Source of the DNA: DYRB01 sp041307765
GTDB taxonomy: Bacteria > Pseudomonadota > Gammaproteobacteria > Chromatiales > Chromatiaceae
Direction: 5' to 3'
Assembly: GCA_041307765.1 (NCBI GenBank)
Contig: JBFZCW010000049.1
Span: 1-10,190, forward strand
Length of the DNA stretch: 10,190 nt
Shown here: positions 1-8,144 of the stretch, one piece after another
Layout: every line of letters starts with the position of its first letter
Position numbering within the stretch: the stretch's first letter is position 1
The notes under the pieces: model-generated
Told to the model about the DNA's origin: nothing
Databases searched by the model: none
Seen by the model: only the letters and a program-made list of their open reading frames with translations
Program-made: the position numbers and the translations under genes

Positions 1-180
1 CTGGGCTGAGCGGTGGCGAAGCAGGGCGGCCCGGCGGTGACGAGGACCGCGGATGCCGCCCGCAATTCCGGTGTTGTGGGGGCCGCCATGCTGCTCGTCA
101 TTGTTGGCCTGTTCAAGTCTCACTTGATTGCGATCTCCATAGATGTTGGCGGAGCCGAAATAGATCAGGTTCTCGTGCAT
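1..180 (-). CDS. Possible partial reading frame running off the left edge (unrecognised)
   Basis: On the minus strand an ATG at 180-178 opens a frame that continues to the window edge without a stop, about 60 codons. It begins MHENLIYFGSANIYGDRN, which looks more protein-like than other frames in this stretch, and most third codon positions are G or C. The second half becomes rich in R, G and H and looks less like a real protein. The frame is also open further upstream of the ATG, so the true start is uncertain. I do not recognise a family. The exactly antiphase plus-strand frame (13-228) is also open, so this may be chance. Confidence 0.2.
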   Translation of the reverse strand, partial: MHENLIYFGSANIYGDRNQVRLEQANNDEQHGGPHNTGIAGGIRGPRHRRAALLRHRSAQ

Positions 181-388
181 TGCCAGTGCGGCTCTGGCGC
201 CATGAGGTGGCCGCGAAGGGGCGATTAGTCTCGCGGGCGAGGGTCTTGCTCCCCCCGGCCCGACCAGTGGAGGCAGTCCTCCAAGACCCGCCCGGAGAAG
301 CCGCGCGCATCGCCATGGGAGCGGGCATAATGCGCCGTCGTCGGCCCAATGTTCCTCTCCGCATGGGCCCGCGCCGCCTCTCAGCCCA

Positions 389-392
389 AGGT
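389..392 (+). promoter_or_regulatory. Weak ribosome binding site for the RND adaptor
   Basis: AAGG lies nine bases before the ATG at 401. It is a weak Shine-Dalgarno match but supports this start, which also places a good signal peptide and lipobox at the N-terminus. No other start in this frame near 401 gives a better arrangement. Confidence 0.4.
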
Positions 393-400
393 ATATCCTC

Positions 401-1636
401 ATGCACCTAAGCCCCCGCACCGGTCCCTCCCGCCAGCGCCGCGCCCGCTCGCCGCTGACCTTGAGCCTCGCCGCCGCTTTAGCCCTGATCGCCGGCTGCG
501 GGGACGAGGCCCCACCACCTCCCGCAGCCGCACCGCCCCCTAGCGTGATCGCGGTCCCGGCCAAGGTCGAGGTGATCGAGGACCAGTCGGACTTCGTCGG
601 ACGGGTGGCGGCCATGGACAAGGTGGACCTGCGCGCCCGGGTCCCGGGCTTCCTCAAGCGCCGGGCCTTTACCGAGGGCCAGGACGTCGAGGGGGGCGAC
701 CTGCTGTTTGAGATCGAGCCTGACCAGTACCTGGCCATCGTCCAGCAACGCGAGGCGGACCTCACCAAGGCCAAGGCGGACCAGCTCAATACCGCCGCCC
801 AGCTCAAGCGCGGCCAGGAGCTGCTCAAGGACAAGAACATCGCCCAGTCCAAGGTCGACGAGCTCCAGGCGGCGGACTCCATCGCCAAGGCCTCCATCGA
901 GCAGGCGAAGGCGGCGTTGGACTCGGCCAAGCTGGATCTCGGCTATACGCGGGTGTTGGCCCCGGTGGCGGGGCGTATCGGCCTGGCCAAATACACCATC
1001 GGCAACCTCGTGGGGCCCGAGTCGGGACCGCTGGCCACACTCATCAGCCACGACCCCATCTATGTCCAGTTCCCGCTGACTCAGCGCGAGCTGCTGGAGG
1101 CCAAGCGCGATTACCAGGCAAAGGGCGGCGACCCGAAGAACGTCGTCATCCGCGTCCGGCTCCCGGACGGCACTTTGTACGAGCACACGGGCAAGCTCAA
1201 CTTCGTCGATGTGACGACGGATGCCGGGACCGACACCGTCACCCTGCGTGCTGAGCTGCCCAACCCGGACCGCTTCCTGGTCGACGGGCAGTATGTCGGG
1301 GTGGTGGTCCAGGCCGGGGAGCCGGAGTCGGCCATCGTGATCCCCCAGTCCGCGCTCCAGGTGGACCAGCAAGGGACCTTCGTCCTGGTCATCGATGCCG
1401 AAAGCAAGGCCCAGATCCGCCGGGTCCAGACCGGGACCGCCAAGGGGCCCATGGTTTCGGTCAAGTCCGGGCTCAAGGATGGTGAGCTGGTGATCTCCGA
1501 GGGCATCCAGAAGGTCCGCCCAGGTCAGCCGGTGACCGCGACCCCACCCCAGGTCATCAAGGCCCCGGCGCAGGCCACCGCGGCCCCGGCTGCCCCAGCC
1601 GCCGAGGGACAGCCCAAGGAGGCTCAGAAGCCATGA
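401..1636 (+). CDS. RND efflux periplasmic adaptor lipoprotein (AcrA/MexA-type membrane fusion protein)
   Basis: This 411-residue protein links an inner-membrane RND pump to an outer-membrane channel. A basic N-terminus and hydrophobic stretch (about 20-32) end in a lipobox with Cys33 (I-A-G-C), so it is probably lipid-anchored in the periplasm. A Pro/Ala-rich linker follows. The first lipoyl half (about 75-107, with RVPGFLKRRAFTEGQDVEGG) leads into a long alpha-helical hairpin rich in A, K, E and Q (about 109-180), then the second lipoyl half (LAPVAGRIG) and beta-barrel and membrane-proximal domains. Length suits the family. The C-terminus carries an Ala/Pro tail (about 382-411). Its TGA overlaps the permease ATG (ATGA), so the two are translationally coupled. 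Substrate cannot be read from the sequence. Confidence 0.95.
   Translation: MHLSPRTGPSRQRRARSPLTLSLAAALALIAGCGDEAPPPPAAAPPPSVIAVPAKVEVIEDQSDFVGRVAAMDKVDLRARVPGFLKRRAFTEGQDVEGGDLLFEIEPDQYLAIVQQREADLTKAKADQLNTAAQLKRGQELLKDKNIAQSKVDELQAADSIAKASIEQAKAALDSAKLDLGYTRVLAPVAGRIGLAKYTIGNLVGPESGPLATLISHDPIYVQFPLTQRELLEAKRDYQAKGGDPKNVVIRVRLPDGTLYEHTGKLNFVDVTTDAGTDTVTLRAELPNPDRFLVDGQYVGVVVQAGEPESAIVIPQSALQVDQQGTFVLVIDAESKAQIRRVQTGTAKGPMVSVKSGLKDGELVISEGIQKVRPGQPVTATPPQVIKAPAQATAAPAAPAAEGQPKEAQKP
1616..1622 (+). promoter_or_regulatory. Strong Shine-Dalgarno for the RND permease
   Basis: AAGGAGG lies inside the 3' end of the adaptor gene, ten bases before the permease ATG at 1633. With the ATGA overlap it supports this start and coupled synthesis of the two pump parts. 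Confidence 0.75.
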
Positions 1637-4600
1637 TCTCGGACGTTTTCATCGACCGGCCCAGGCTCTCCATCGTCATCTCGGTGGTCCTGACGCTCGC
1701 GGGGCTGATTGCCATCACCCAGATCCCAGTCGCACAGTTCCCGGACATAGTCCCGCCCCAGGTCTCGGTGACCACCGCCTATCCGGGGGCGGCCGCCGCC
1801 GTGGTGGAGTCCACGGTGGCCCAGCCCATCGAGTCCAGGGTCAACGGCGTGGACAACATGCTCTACATGCGCTCCAGCAGCGCCAACGACGGCAGCTATT
1901 CGCTGACCGTCTCCTTCGCCCTGGGGACGGACCCGGACCTAAACACCGTCAACGTCCAGACCCGGGTCAACCAGGCCACCGCCCAGCTTCCGGAAGAGGT
2001 CAAACGCACCGGGGTGACGGTGCAGAAGCAGTCCAGCGCCCTGTTGCAGGTCATTACCCTGGTCTCGCCCAGGGGGTCTTACGACGACCTTTACTTGAGC
2101 AACTACGCGACCATCAATGTCATCGACACCCTCTCGCGGGTCAATGGGGTCGGCAAGGCGTCGCTCTTCGGGCCCCTCGACTACAGCATGCGGGTCTGGC
2201 TCGACTCGGACCGCCTGACCGCCCTGGGGCTCACTCCGTCGGACGTGATCTCGGCCATCCAGAGCCAGAACGTCCAGGCCGCGGTGGGGCGCATCGGGGC
2301 CCAGCCGATCTCGGAGGACCAACAGTTCCAGATCACCCTTCAGACCAAGGGGCGCCTCAGCGACACCAAGGAGTTCGAGAACGTCGTGGTGCGCGCCAAC
2401 CCGGACGGGTCTACGGTGCGGGTCAAGGACCTGGGAACCGTCGAGCTGGGGGCCAAGTCGTCGGATTCCAGCACGCGGATGAACGCCGGCCCAGCCGCCG
2501 GGATCGGCATCTACCTGGCCCCCGGTGCCAATGCCGTGGCCGTCGCCGAGGGGGTCGAGGAGGCGATGGAGGGGCTCAAGGGGCGCTTCCCCGACGATCT
2601 TGACTACCTGGTCATGTACGACACCACGGACTTCGTCAATGCCAGCATCGAGAAGGTCATCCACACCCTGTTCGAGGCCTTCGCCCTGGTCATCCTGGTG
2701 GTCTTCATCTTTCTCGGGAGCTGGCGTGCGACCCTGATCCCATTGATCGCCGTCCCCGTGGCCCTGGTGGGAACCTTCGCCTTCCTGCTCATGATCGGCT
2801 TCTCGGCCAACACCATCTCGCTCCTGGCCGTGGTGCTCGCCATCGGCATCGTGGTGGACGACGCCATCGTGGTGGTGGAGGCGGTGGAGCACCTGATGGA
2901 GACTGAGGGGCTCGCGCCCCGGGAGGCGGCCAAGAAGGCCATGACCCAGATCACCGGGCCAATTCTCGCCATCACCCTGGTCCTGCTCTCTGTCTTCCTG
3001 CCGGTGGCCTTCATCCCCGGCATCACGGGGCAACTCTTCCAGCAGTTCGCCGCCGTGGTCGCCTTCTCCATGCTGATCTCGGCCATCAATGCGCTCACCC
3101 TGTCCCCGGCCCTGTGCGCCATCCTGCTCAAGCCGGGGGGGCACAGGCGCGGGCTCATGGGGCTGATCATGCGTGGCATCGACGGGGTACGCGACGGCTA
3201 TGCTGCCATCGTGAAGCGGCTGGTGCGGTTCTCTGTGCTCGTCCTGGCCTTGGTGGCCGTGTTTGGGCTCCTGACCGGTTGGCTGTTTGAGGTCACCCCC
3301 ACCGGCTTCCTGCCCGACGAGGACCAAGGGGCCTTCATGGCCGAGATCAGCCTCCCCCAAGGCGCCTCGGTGAGCCGGACCCTGGCGGTGGTGGAGGAGG
3401 TCGAGAAGATCGTCCTGGCCGACCCGGCGGTCCTGCACGTCATGACAGTCCCCGGCTACAGCATGCTGGACGGGGCCGTGGAGTCCAACGCCGCCCTGCT
3501 CATCGGGCGCCTCAAGCCCTTCGCGGAGCGCACCACGCCGGACCTCAAGGTCCAGGCGGTGATCGCCCGGGTCGCGGCCCAGACCGCCGCCATCCCCGCC
3601 GCCCGGGTCATGCCCTTCAACTTACCGCCGATCATGGGGTTGGGCACCGGCAGCGGCTTCGAGTACCAGTTGGAGGACCTCCAAGGGCGTACCCCGGAGG
3701 AGCTGGCCGCGGCCATGCGCGCCCTGGTCCTGGCGGCCAACCAGGATACGGATCTGCAACGGGTCTTCTCGACCTGGGCCACCAACAATCCCCAGGTCTA
3801 TCTCGACATCGACCGCGAAAAGGCGCAGACCCTGGGCGTATCGATCAGCGACGTCTTCACCGCCCTTCAAGCGACTTTGGGCGGCTACTACGTCAACGAC
3901 TTCAATAAGTTCGGGAGGGTCTGGCAGGTCCAGGTCCAGGGCCGAGAGGACGACCGCGCGCGCTTCGACGACGTCTACCGCATCCATGTCCGCAACAAGG
4001 ACGGCGAGATGGTCCCCATCCGCGCCTTCATGGAGCCCAAGCTGATCATGGGGCCACAGATCCTCCAGCGTTACAACAACTACAAGAGCGTCACTATCCA
4101 GGGCACGCCGGCCCCGGGCAAGTCCTCGGGTCAGGCCCTGGCGGCCATGGAGGGCATCAGCGCCAAGACCCTGCCCGGCGGCTACGGCTTCGAGTGGACA
4201 GGCACGGCCAAGCAGGAGAAAGAGGCCGGCGGCAAGACCCCGATCGTGCTCGGACTCGCGGTCCTCTTCGCCTACCTCTTCCTAGTGGCGCTCTACGAGT
4301 CCTGGACCATGCCCATCGCCGTGCTGCTCTCGGTCACCGTCGGAGTCGTCGGCGCCATGCTCGCCCTCTGGGTCACGGGGCTGCCAAACGACCTCTATGC
4401 CCAGGTCGGCCTGGTCGTCCTGATCGGGCTGGCGAGCAAAAACGCCATCCTCATCGTCGAATTCGCCATGCAGGAGCGCCGCCAGGGCCGCACCATCCAG
4501 GAGGCCGCCGCCAACGCTGCCCGCCTGCGTATCCGCGCCGTGCTCATGACCAGCTTGGCCTTCATTCTCGGTCTGATCCCGCTGGTTATTGCCAGCGGTG

Positions 4601-4770
4601 CCGGCGAGGCGAGCCAGCGCGGTGTGGGCACGGCGGTATTTGGCGGTATGCTGGCGGCGTCCATGGTCGGCATCTTCCTGATCCCGATGCTGTATGTGGT
4701 CATGCAGTGGATTCGGGAGAAGGTGCATGGGACTCCGGAGGTCGAGGCGGCGGGGGCACGGCCAGGCTAA
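1633..4770 (+). CDS. RND (HAE1 family) multidrug efflux permease, AcrB/MexB-type
   Basis: This 1045-residue inner-membrane antiporter expels hydrophobic or amphiphilic compounds using the proton gradient. Length matches AcrB-like pumps (about 1030-1050). It opens with the typical F-I-D-R-P segment and a first membrane helix (about 12-30), followed by a large periplasmic loop, a helix block (about 340-500), a second large loop (about 555-865) and a final helix block. The proton-relay residues are present: Asp409 and Asp410 in GIVVDDAIVVVE, and Lys936 in GLASKNAILIVEF. No frameshift or missing core is seen. It is translated with the upstream adaptor. No outer-membrane channel gene follows, so the pump probably uses one encoded elsewhere. 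HAE1 fits better than a metal-efflux (CusA/CzcA) subfamily, but the substrate is unknown. Confidence 0.97.
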   Translation: MISDVFIDRPRLSIVISVVLTLAGLIAITQIPVAQFPDIVPPQVSVTTAYPGAAAAVVESTVAQPIESRVNGVDNMLYMRSSSANDGSYSLTVSFALGTDPDLNTVNVQTRVNQATAQLPEEVKRTGVTVQKQSSALLQVITLVSPRGSYDDLYLSNYATINVIDTLSRVNGVGKASLFGPLDYSMRVWLDSDRLTALGLTPSDVISAIQSQNVQAAVGRIGAQPISEDQQFQITLQTKGRLSDTKEFENVVVRANPDGSTVRVKDLGTVELGAKSSDSSTRMNAGPAAGIGIYLAPGANAVAVAEGVEEAMEGLKGRFPDDLDYLVMYDTTDFVNASIEKVIHTLFEAFALVILVVFIFLGSWRATLIPLIAVPVALVGTFAFLLMIGFSANTISLLAVVLAIGIVVDDAIVVVEAVEHLMETEGLAPREAAKKAMTQITGPILAITLVLLSVFLPVAFIPGITGQLFQQFAAVVAFSMLISAINALTLSPALCAILLKPGGHRRGLMGLIMRGIDGVRDGYAAIVKRLVRFSVLVLALVAVFGLLTGWLFEVTPTGFLPDEDQGAFMAEISLPQGASVSRTLAVVEEVEKIVLADPAVLHVMTVPGYSMLDGAVESNAALLIGRLKPFAERTTPDLKVQAVIARVAAQTAAIPAARVMPFNLPPIMGLGTGSGFEYQLEDLQGRTPEELAAAMRALVLAANQDTDLQRVFSTWATNNPQVYLDIDREKAQTLGVSISDVFTALQATLGGYYVNDFNKFGRVWQVQVQGREDDRARFDDVYRIHVRNKDGEMVPIRAFMEPKLIMGPQILQRYNNYKSVTIQGTPAPGKSSGQALAAMEGISAKTLPGGYGFEWTGTAKQEKEAGGKTPIVLGLAVLFAYLFLVALYESWTMPIAVLLSVTVGVVGAMLALWVTGLPNDLYAQVGLVVLIGLASKNAILIVEFAMQERRQGRTIQEAAANAARLRIRAVLMTSLAFILGLIPLVIASGAGEASQRGVGTAVFGGMLAASMVGIFLIPMLYVVMQWIREKVHGTPEVEAAGARPG

Positions 4771-4902
4771 GCGACCTAGATACTTCGGCCGCGCAGCAGG
4801 GCCAGCGACAACAGGTGGTCTTCGGCAAGGTGTGTGCCTCGATGCCCGGGGGTACACCGTCACACGAACCAGTAGCCGGTCGCGGTCTGGTAGGGAGAAA
4901 TC
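4771..4902 (+). promoter_or_regulatory. Gap between the efflux operon and the patatin lipoprotein gene
   Basis: This 132-base stretch contains no gene. I looked for a rho-independent terminator and found only short imperfect stems (for example GGTGT pairing with ACACC around 4830-4858) without a T run. No convincing promoter motif is visible. AGGGAGA at 4892-4898 is a good Shine-Dalgarno sequence just before the ATG at 4903. Whether the patatin gene has its own promoter or is read through from the pump cannot be decided. Confidence 0.5.
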
Positions 4903-6366
4903 ATGTCTGGCAAACACATACCATCCTTGTGCGTGATGGCATCGTTGCTGCTTCTCGGCGGTTGCGCCACCCGCCCGATCAATCCGCCGATCACCCAGAC
5001 CGACCCGAGCGCCGGCTATCGTTTCGAGACGCGTCAGGCGCGGGACAAGAACGAGGACAATCTGGTCATCCTCGCCTTCTCGGGCGGGGGCACACGCGCC
5101 GCCGCCTTCTCCTACGGGGTCCTGGAGTTCCTGCGGCGCACCGAGGTGGTCGGACCGCAGGGCAACACGATCCGCCTGCTCGACGCGGTGGACATCATCA
5201 CCGGCGTGTCGGGCGGGAGCTTCACGGCGCTCGCCTATGGTCTCTACGGCGAAAAGCTGTTCGACGACTACGAGCAACGCTTCCTGAAGCGCGATGTGCA
5301 GGGCGAGATCGTCGCGCGCACGTTGAGTCCGTCCAACTGGGGCAAGTTGGGGTCGACGGGCTGGGGTCGTTCCGAATTGGCCGCCGAGTTCTACGACGAA
5401 ATCCTGTTCAACGGTGCCACGTTCGGCGATCTCGACCGCGGCAAGGGCCCGCTGATCCTGGCTTCGGCCACCGACATCTCGACCGGCTCCCGTTTCGTCT
5501 TCAGCCAGCGCATTTTCGACGTCGTCTGCTCGGATCTCAATGCGGTGCCGCTCTCCCGCGCCGCGGCCGCCTCGTCGGCGGTGCCCGTGGTGCTCTCGCC
5601 GGTCACGATCAACAACTATGGCGGTACCTGCAAGACGATCACACCCGATTGGGTGAAGCCGTTCCTTTACTCCGACAACCCGCCCCGGCCCGCCGCACGG
5701 GCGGTACGCTCGCTCAAGGCGGAACAGGCCTTTCACGACGGCGCCCGTCGGCCCTACCTTCATCTCGTCGACGGCGGCATATCGGACAACGTGGGCATGC
5801 GCGCGGTGCTGGATGCGCTGGAAATCCTCGAGGCGTTGCACGATGCCGGTCTGCCATCGCCGGTCGACGGCGCGCGCAGGATCATCGTGATCAGCGTCAA
5901 TTCGCTGTCGTCGCCCCCGACCAACTGGGACCAGTCCGAGAACCCGCCCGGCACCGTGGACATTCTGCTCAAAGCCGCGGGCACGCCGATCGACGCCTTT
6001 TCCTACGAGACGATCGAACTGCTGAGAGACACGGCAGCGAGGTGGCAGACGTTGCGCCGGATCCGCAACTCGGCCGCCTACGCGGCCAACAAGGACCCTG
6101 CGGTCGCCGCCGCGTTGCGCGTTCCCGAGGCCGAGATCTACGCCATCGACGTGTCGTTCCCCATGCTGAAGGACAAGGCGGAACTGGACTATCTGAATCA
6201 GCAGCCGACGTCGTTCGTGCTGCCCGCCGAGGCCGTCGATCGCCTGCGCGCAGCGGCGGGCACCATCATGATGGACTCGCCTGAATTCAAGCGATTGCTC
6301 AAGGACGTCGGCGCCAGAGTCGTGCCGGCACCACCGGCTACGGGAAGTCCGGCGACCGCGCACTAG
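4903..6366 (+). CDS. Patatin-like phospholipase lipoprotein
   Basis: A 487-residue protein with the motifs of patatin-type lipid acyl hydrolases, which cleave acyl esters of phospholipids with a Ser-Asp dyad. A signal peptide ends in the lipobox LGGC (Cys21), so it is probably lipid-anchored in the envelope. The oxyanion-hole motif SGGGTR is at residues 60-65, the nucleophile motif GVSGGS at 101-106 (Ser103), and the catalytic aspartate at Asp290 in DGGISDN. All three are intact and correctly ordered, so it should be active. It is longer than minimal patatin domains; the roughly 190 residues after the DGG motif are not assigned. A good Shine-Dalgarno (4892-4898) supports the start. It follows the efflux operon on the same strand and converges with the minus-strand cluster. 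A link to the pump (lipid or membrane repair) is inference only. Confidence 0.93.
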   Translation: MSGKHIPSLCVMASLLLLGGCATRPINPPITQTDPSAGYRFETRQARDKNEDNLVILAFSGGGTRAAAFSYGVLEFLRRTEVVGPQGNTIRLLDAVDIITGVSGGSFTALAYGLYGEKLFDDYEQRFLKRDVQGEIVARTLSPSNWGKLGSTGWGRSELAAEFYDEILFNGATFGDLDRGKGPLILASATDISTGSRFVFSQRIFDVVCSDLNAVPLSRAAAASSAVPVVLSPVTINNYGGTCKTITPDWVKPFLYSDNPPRPAARAVRSLKAEQAFHDGARRPYLHLVDGGISDNVGMRAVLDALEILEALHDAGLPSPVDGARRIIVISVNSLSSPPTNWDQSENPPGTVDILLKAAGTPIDAFSYETIELLRDTAARWQTLRRIRNSAAYAANKDPAVAAALRVPEAEIYAIDVSFPMLKDKAELDYLNQQPTSFVLPAEAVDRLRAAAGTIMMDSPEFKRLLKDVGARVVPAPPATGSPATAH

Positions 6367-6463
6367 AGCGGGAAACGGCCACGACCTGGGATTGGGACAG
6401 GTGAACCGCGCTGCCGCTGAACCACGGCGTTGAGCGTACGCCCTGGGGCTGGCGCCATGGCCG

Positions 6464-7379
6464 TCAGAACAAGACGCCGAACAGCTTTTTGAGCAGCTCC
6501 TCCAGCGGCATCATGGTGAGGGCCAAAGGCGCGAGCGGCACCAGGGTTGCAACCCCGAGCCGGAGGATGGCCTCCTTGGTGACCGGCGGGATGCGCATGG
6601 TCCGCACCACCTCGTAGCTATTGCCGAGGTCGGCGAGGGACTGGATGTCGCCGCTGCCCACCAACGGCTCATCGGCGGGCGCCCTACCGCGCAGCCATTT
6701 GGCATCGAACTCGCGCACGTAGCGCTGCGCCAGGGCGCCGTATTCACGCATTCCTGTCCGCTTTGCCTGCGCGAGCTGGGGCGCAAACACCAGGAGCGGG
6801 GCGAGGACCACACATAGCACGAAGACGACTACGACCGCGATCTCGGCCTTGAACTGCGGCAAGGTGGCCCCGAGCCAAAAGATGCGGTTGGCGAGCATTC
6901 CCGCGAGCAGGGCACCGTGCGCGACGGCGAGCACAGCGAACGCATGGACCGTATTGGACAGAAATCCTAAGCCCCCGACCCGGTCCGGGTGCGTGGGAAC
7001 CAGGCTCAGGTCGATGCGCGACACCTGCCAGAGAAAGCGTGTCCAGATGAACAGGCAAAAGGACCAGCATGGCCACCAGGAAGCGGATGTGAGCCTCCAT
7101 GTCCAGCAGAAAGGGTACCGCCGGGCCGCTCAGGACCAGTCCCTCCAGGGCCGAGAGCACCAGGAGCGGCAGCCAGGCCAGCAGCGCGATGACGAGGATG
7201 CGTTGGCGCACCAGCATCAGCGCGTCGTCGGACAGGTGCGCCCGGCGCAGGAGCGGGAAGAGCGGTCCGCCCAGGACAAGCGAGAAGTCCGGCGGCTCCC
7301 GGAGCAGACCGACGCTGGACCCTGGGGTGCCGGGGTTCATTTGCGGTTTCTGCGACGGGGCGGATATCGAGTCGTTCAT
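6464..7379 (-). pseudogene. Multi-pass membrane protein gene broken by internal deletion and frameshift
   Basis: Two parts of one membrane protein lie in different frames. The N-terminal part starts at ATG 7379 (MNDSISAPSQ), contains LLRRAHLSDDALMLVRQR and a membrane helix (about 61-83), and runs to about residue 108 (HIRFLVAMLVLL). The C-terminal part continues in another frame from about 7057 (CLFIWTRFLWQVSRIDLSLV) to the stop at 6464, with three more hydrophobic segments and a soluble stretch with SLADLGNSYEVVRTMR. From memory of related uncharacterised proteins, roughly 100 residues are normally found between these parts, so a frame-changing deletion is the best explanation, with its junction near 7054-7065. 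The GTG at 7024 that would start the C-terminal frame lies inside a conserved-looking segment and is not a natural start. Function unknown. It sits ten bases after the CYTH gene, as the last cistron of the cluster. Confidence 0.7.
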
Positions 7380-7389
7380 CCGGACCCCA

Positions 7390-8127
7390 TCATTCCGTGG
7401 CGGATATCCCAGCGCTCTCGTCTGCCTTGAGCCTGGCGCTGAAGAAATCCAGCGCGATCTTGGTCTTCGGCGCCTGGTCGGCGCTGAGCACGATGCCGCG
7501 GCCGGCGAGGTAAGACTTGAACTCGGCGCCGACCTGGAAGGCCTCTTTCGGCAGGCACTTGGTGGAGATCTCCAGGACGCGCGAACCATCGGGATAGAGC
7601 CACATTTCGATGGTGATGGGGCGGTCGAAGTCCTTGGGCTGGTGCTTGGCCTTGAGGAGGAAGGTGGGGCCCAGGACGACCAGCTTGTCCATGGTGATGC
7701 CCGCCGGCGCGTGGGCGTCATAGAAGGCGCGCTGTTCCTTGGAGAAGAGCTTGCGCAGAGCCTTCGCGCCCGAGGTCACGTCGAGCACCTCCTCGCCGGT
7801 GCAGATGCCCTTGAATGAAGCGGAGCACACGAACCCGCCCGGCATCACATCCACCTCGACCTTGAAGGCGGCCGAGCGGCGAAGCTCCGGGTCAATGGTG
7901 GACGGATCCACGGGGCCCAGCTTGACGACCGTATCGGCGTCACCGCCCTGGATTCGCCTGGCCCGCACGACCACGCCGGCCTGGTTCACGGCCAGGTCGG
8001 GCGTATCGAAGAAGAACGCCTGCCGCGGCTGCGCCTCGACCGGGTCGAGCCCGATGCTCTGAATCGTCGCGCGATGGCCTGTGAGGGGAACCGACAACTT
8101 GAGCTCGATGCTGTTCGCACCCTTCAG
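7390..8127 (-). CDS. Stand-alone CYTH domain protein (triphosphate tunnel metalloenzyme fold)
   Basis: About 245 residues if it starts at the CTG at 8127-8125. CYTH/TTM proteins bind triphosphate groups with divalent metal inside an eight-stranded tunnel; members include triphosphatases, class IV adenylate cyclases and polyphosphate-acting enzymes. Visible signatures are a first strand with IELKLSV (degenerate ExExK), FFDTPDLAVNQAG then VVVRARR (basic strand), VVKLG, the acidic strands KVEVDV and TIEMWL, and VLEIST. It follows the CYTH-Ppx gene with its CTG overlapping that stop (CTGA). No ATG, GTG or TTG lies in frame at a suitable place: the frame is open far upstream but there only shadows the preceding gene. 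A GGAG lies 11 bases before the CTG. A lost base near the out-of-frame GTG at 8120 is the alternative. Exact substrate unknown. Confidence 0.8.
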   Translation of the reverse strand: MKGANSIELKLSVPLTGHRATIQSIGLDPVEAQPRQAFFFDTPDLAVNQAGVVVRARRIQGGDADTVVKLGPVDPSTIDPELRRSAAFKVEVDVMPGGFVCSASFKGICTGEEVLDVTSGAKALRKLFSKEQRAFYDAHAPAGITMDKLVVLGPTFLLKAKHQPKDFDRPITIEMWLYPDGSRVLEISTKCLPKEAFQVGAEFKSYLAGRGIVLSADQAPKTKIALDFFSARLKADESAGISATE

Positions 8128-8144
8128 GCTCCGAACCGCTCCGC
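8118..8144 (-). promoter_or_regulatory. Stop/start overlap CTGA with upstream GGAG
   Basis: Reading on the minus strand, the TGA ending the CYTH-Ppx gene (8126-8124) overlaps an in-frame CTG (8127-8125) of the downstream CYTH gene. GGAG lies 11 bases before the CTG. A GTG at 8120-8118 is the nearest standard start codon but is out of frame with the CYTH domain. This overlap resembles ATGA-type translational coupling with an unusual start codon. Confidence 0.45.

Larger units (their letters stand above)
1..400. other. Left-edge stretch without a convincing complete gene
   Basis: This 400-base stretch precedes the efflux operon. I see no complete gene with family-like sequence in it. The short open frames on both strands give arginine- and proline-rich translations typical of chance frames in GC-rich DNA, except for the minus-strand frame listed separately. 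Bases about 85-185 are less GC-rich than their surroundings, as often seen in intergenic or promoter DNA. I found no convincing -35/-10 pair, operator palindrome or terminator. A divergent regulator (TetR or LysR type), common beside RND operons, is not visible here. Confidence 0.6.

Noticed and set aside
1939..3438. A 499-residue minus-strand open frame opposite the RND permease
   Set aside because: H/D/G/Q-rich translation exactly mirroring the membrane helices of the permease; a GC-skew shadow.
4194..6284. A 696-residue plus-strand open frame overlapping the permease end and the patatin gene
   Set aside because: It is in a different frame from both real genes, with low-complexity R/G-rich translation and no recognisable domain. 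The patatin frame has a signal peptide, lipobox and catalytic motifs.
4282..6363. A 693-residue minus-strand open frame across the permease end and the patatin gene
   Set aside because: Its translation is R/G/D/H-rich without domain motifs, and it lies antisense to two genes with intact family motifs. Long antisense frames are expected in GC-rich DNA.
6367..6463. Rho-independent terminator between the convergent patatin and membrane protein genes
   Set aside because: Only a five-base imperfect stem (ACCTG/CAGGT near 6385-6403) is visible, with no T run on either strand.
6744..7721. A 325-residue minus-strand open frame containing the N-terminal half of the broken membrane protein
   Set aside because: Only residues from the ATG at 7379 down to about 7056 are protein-like. 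The portion before 7379 overlaps the CYTH gene, and the portion after 7056 is out-of-frame read-through of the C-terminal half.
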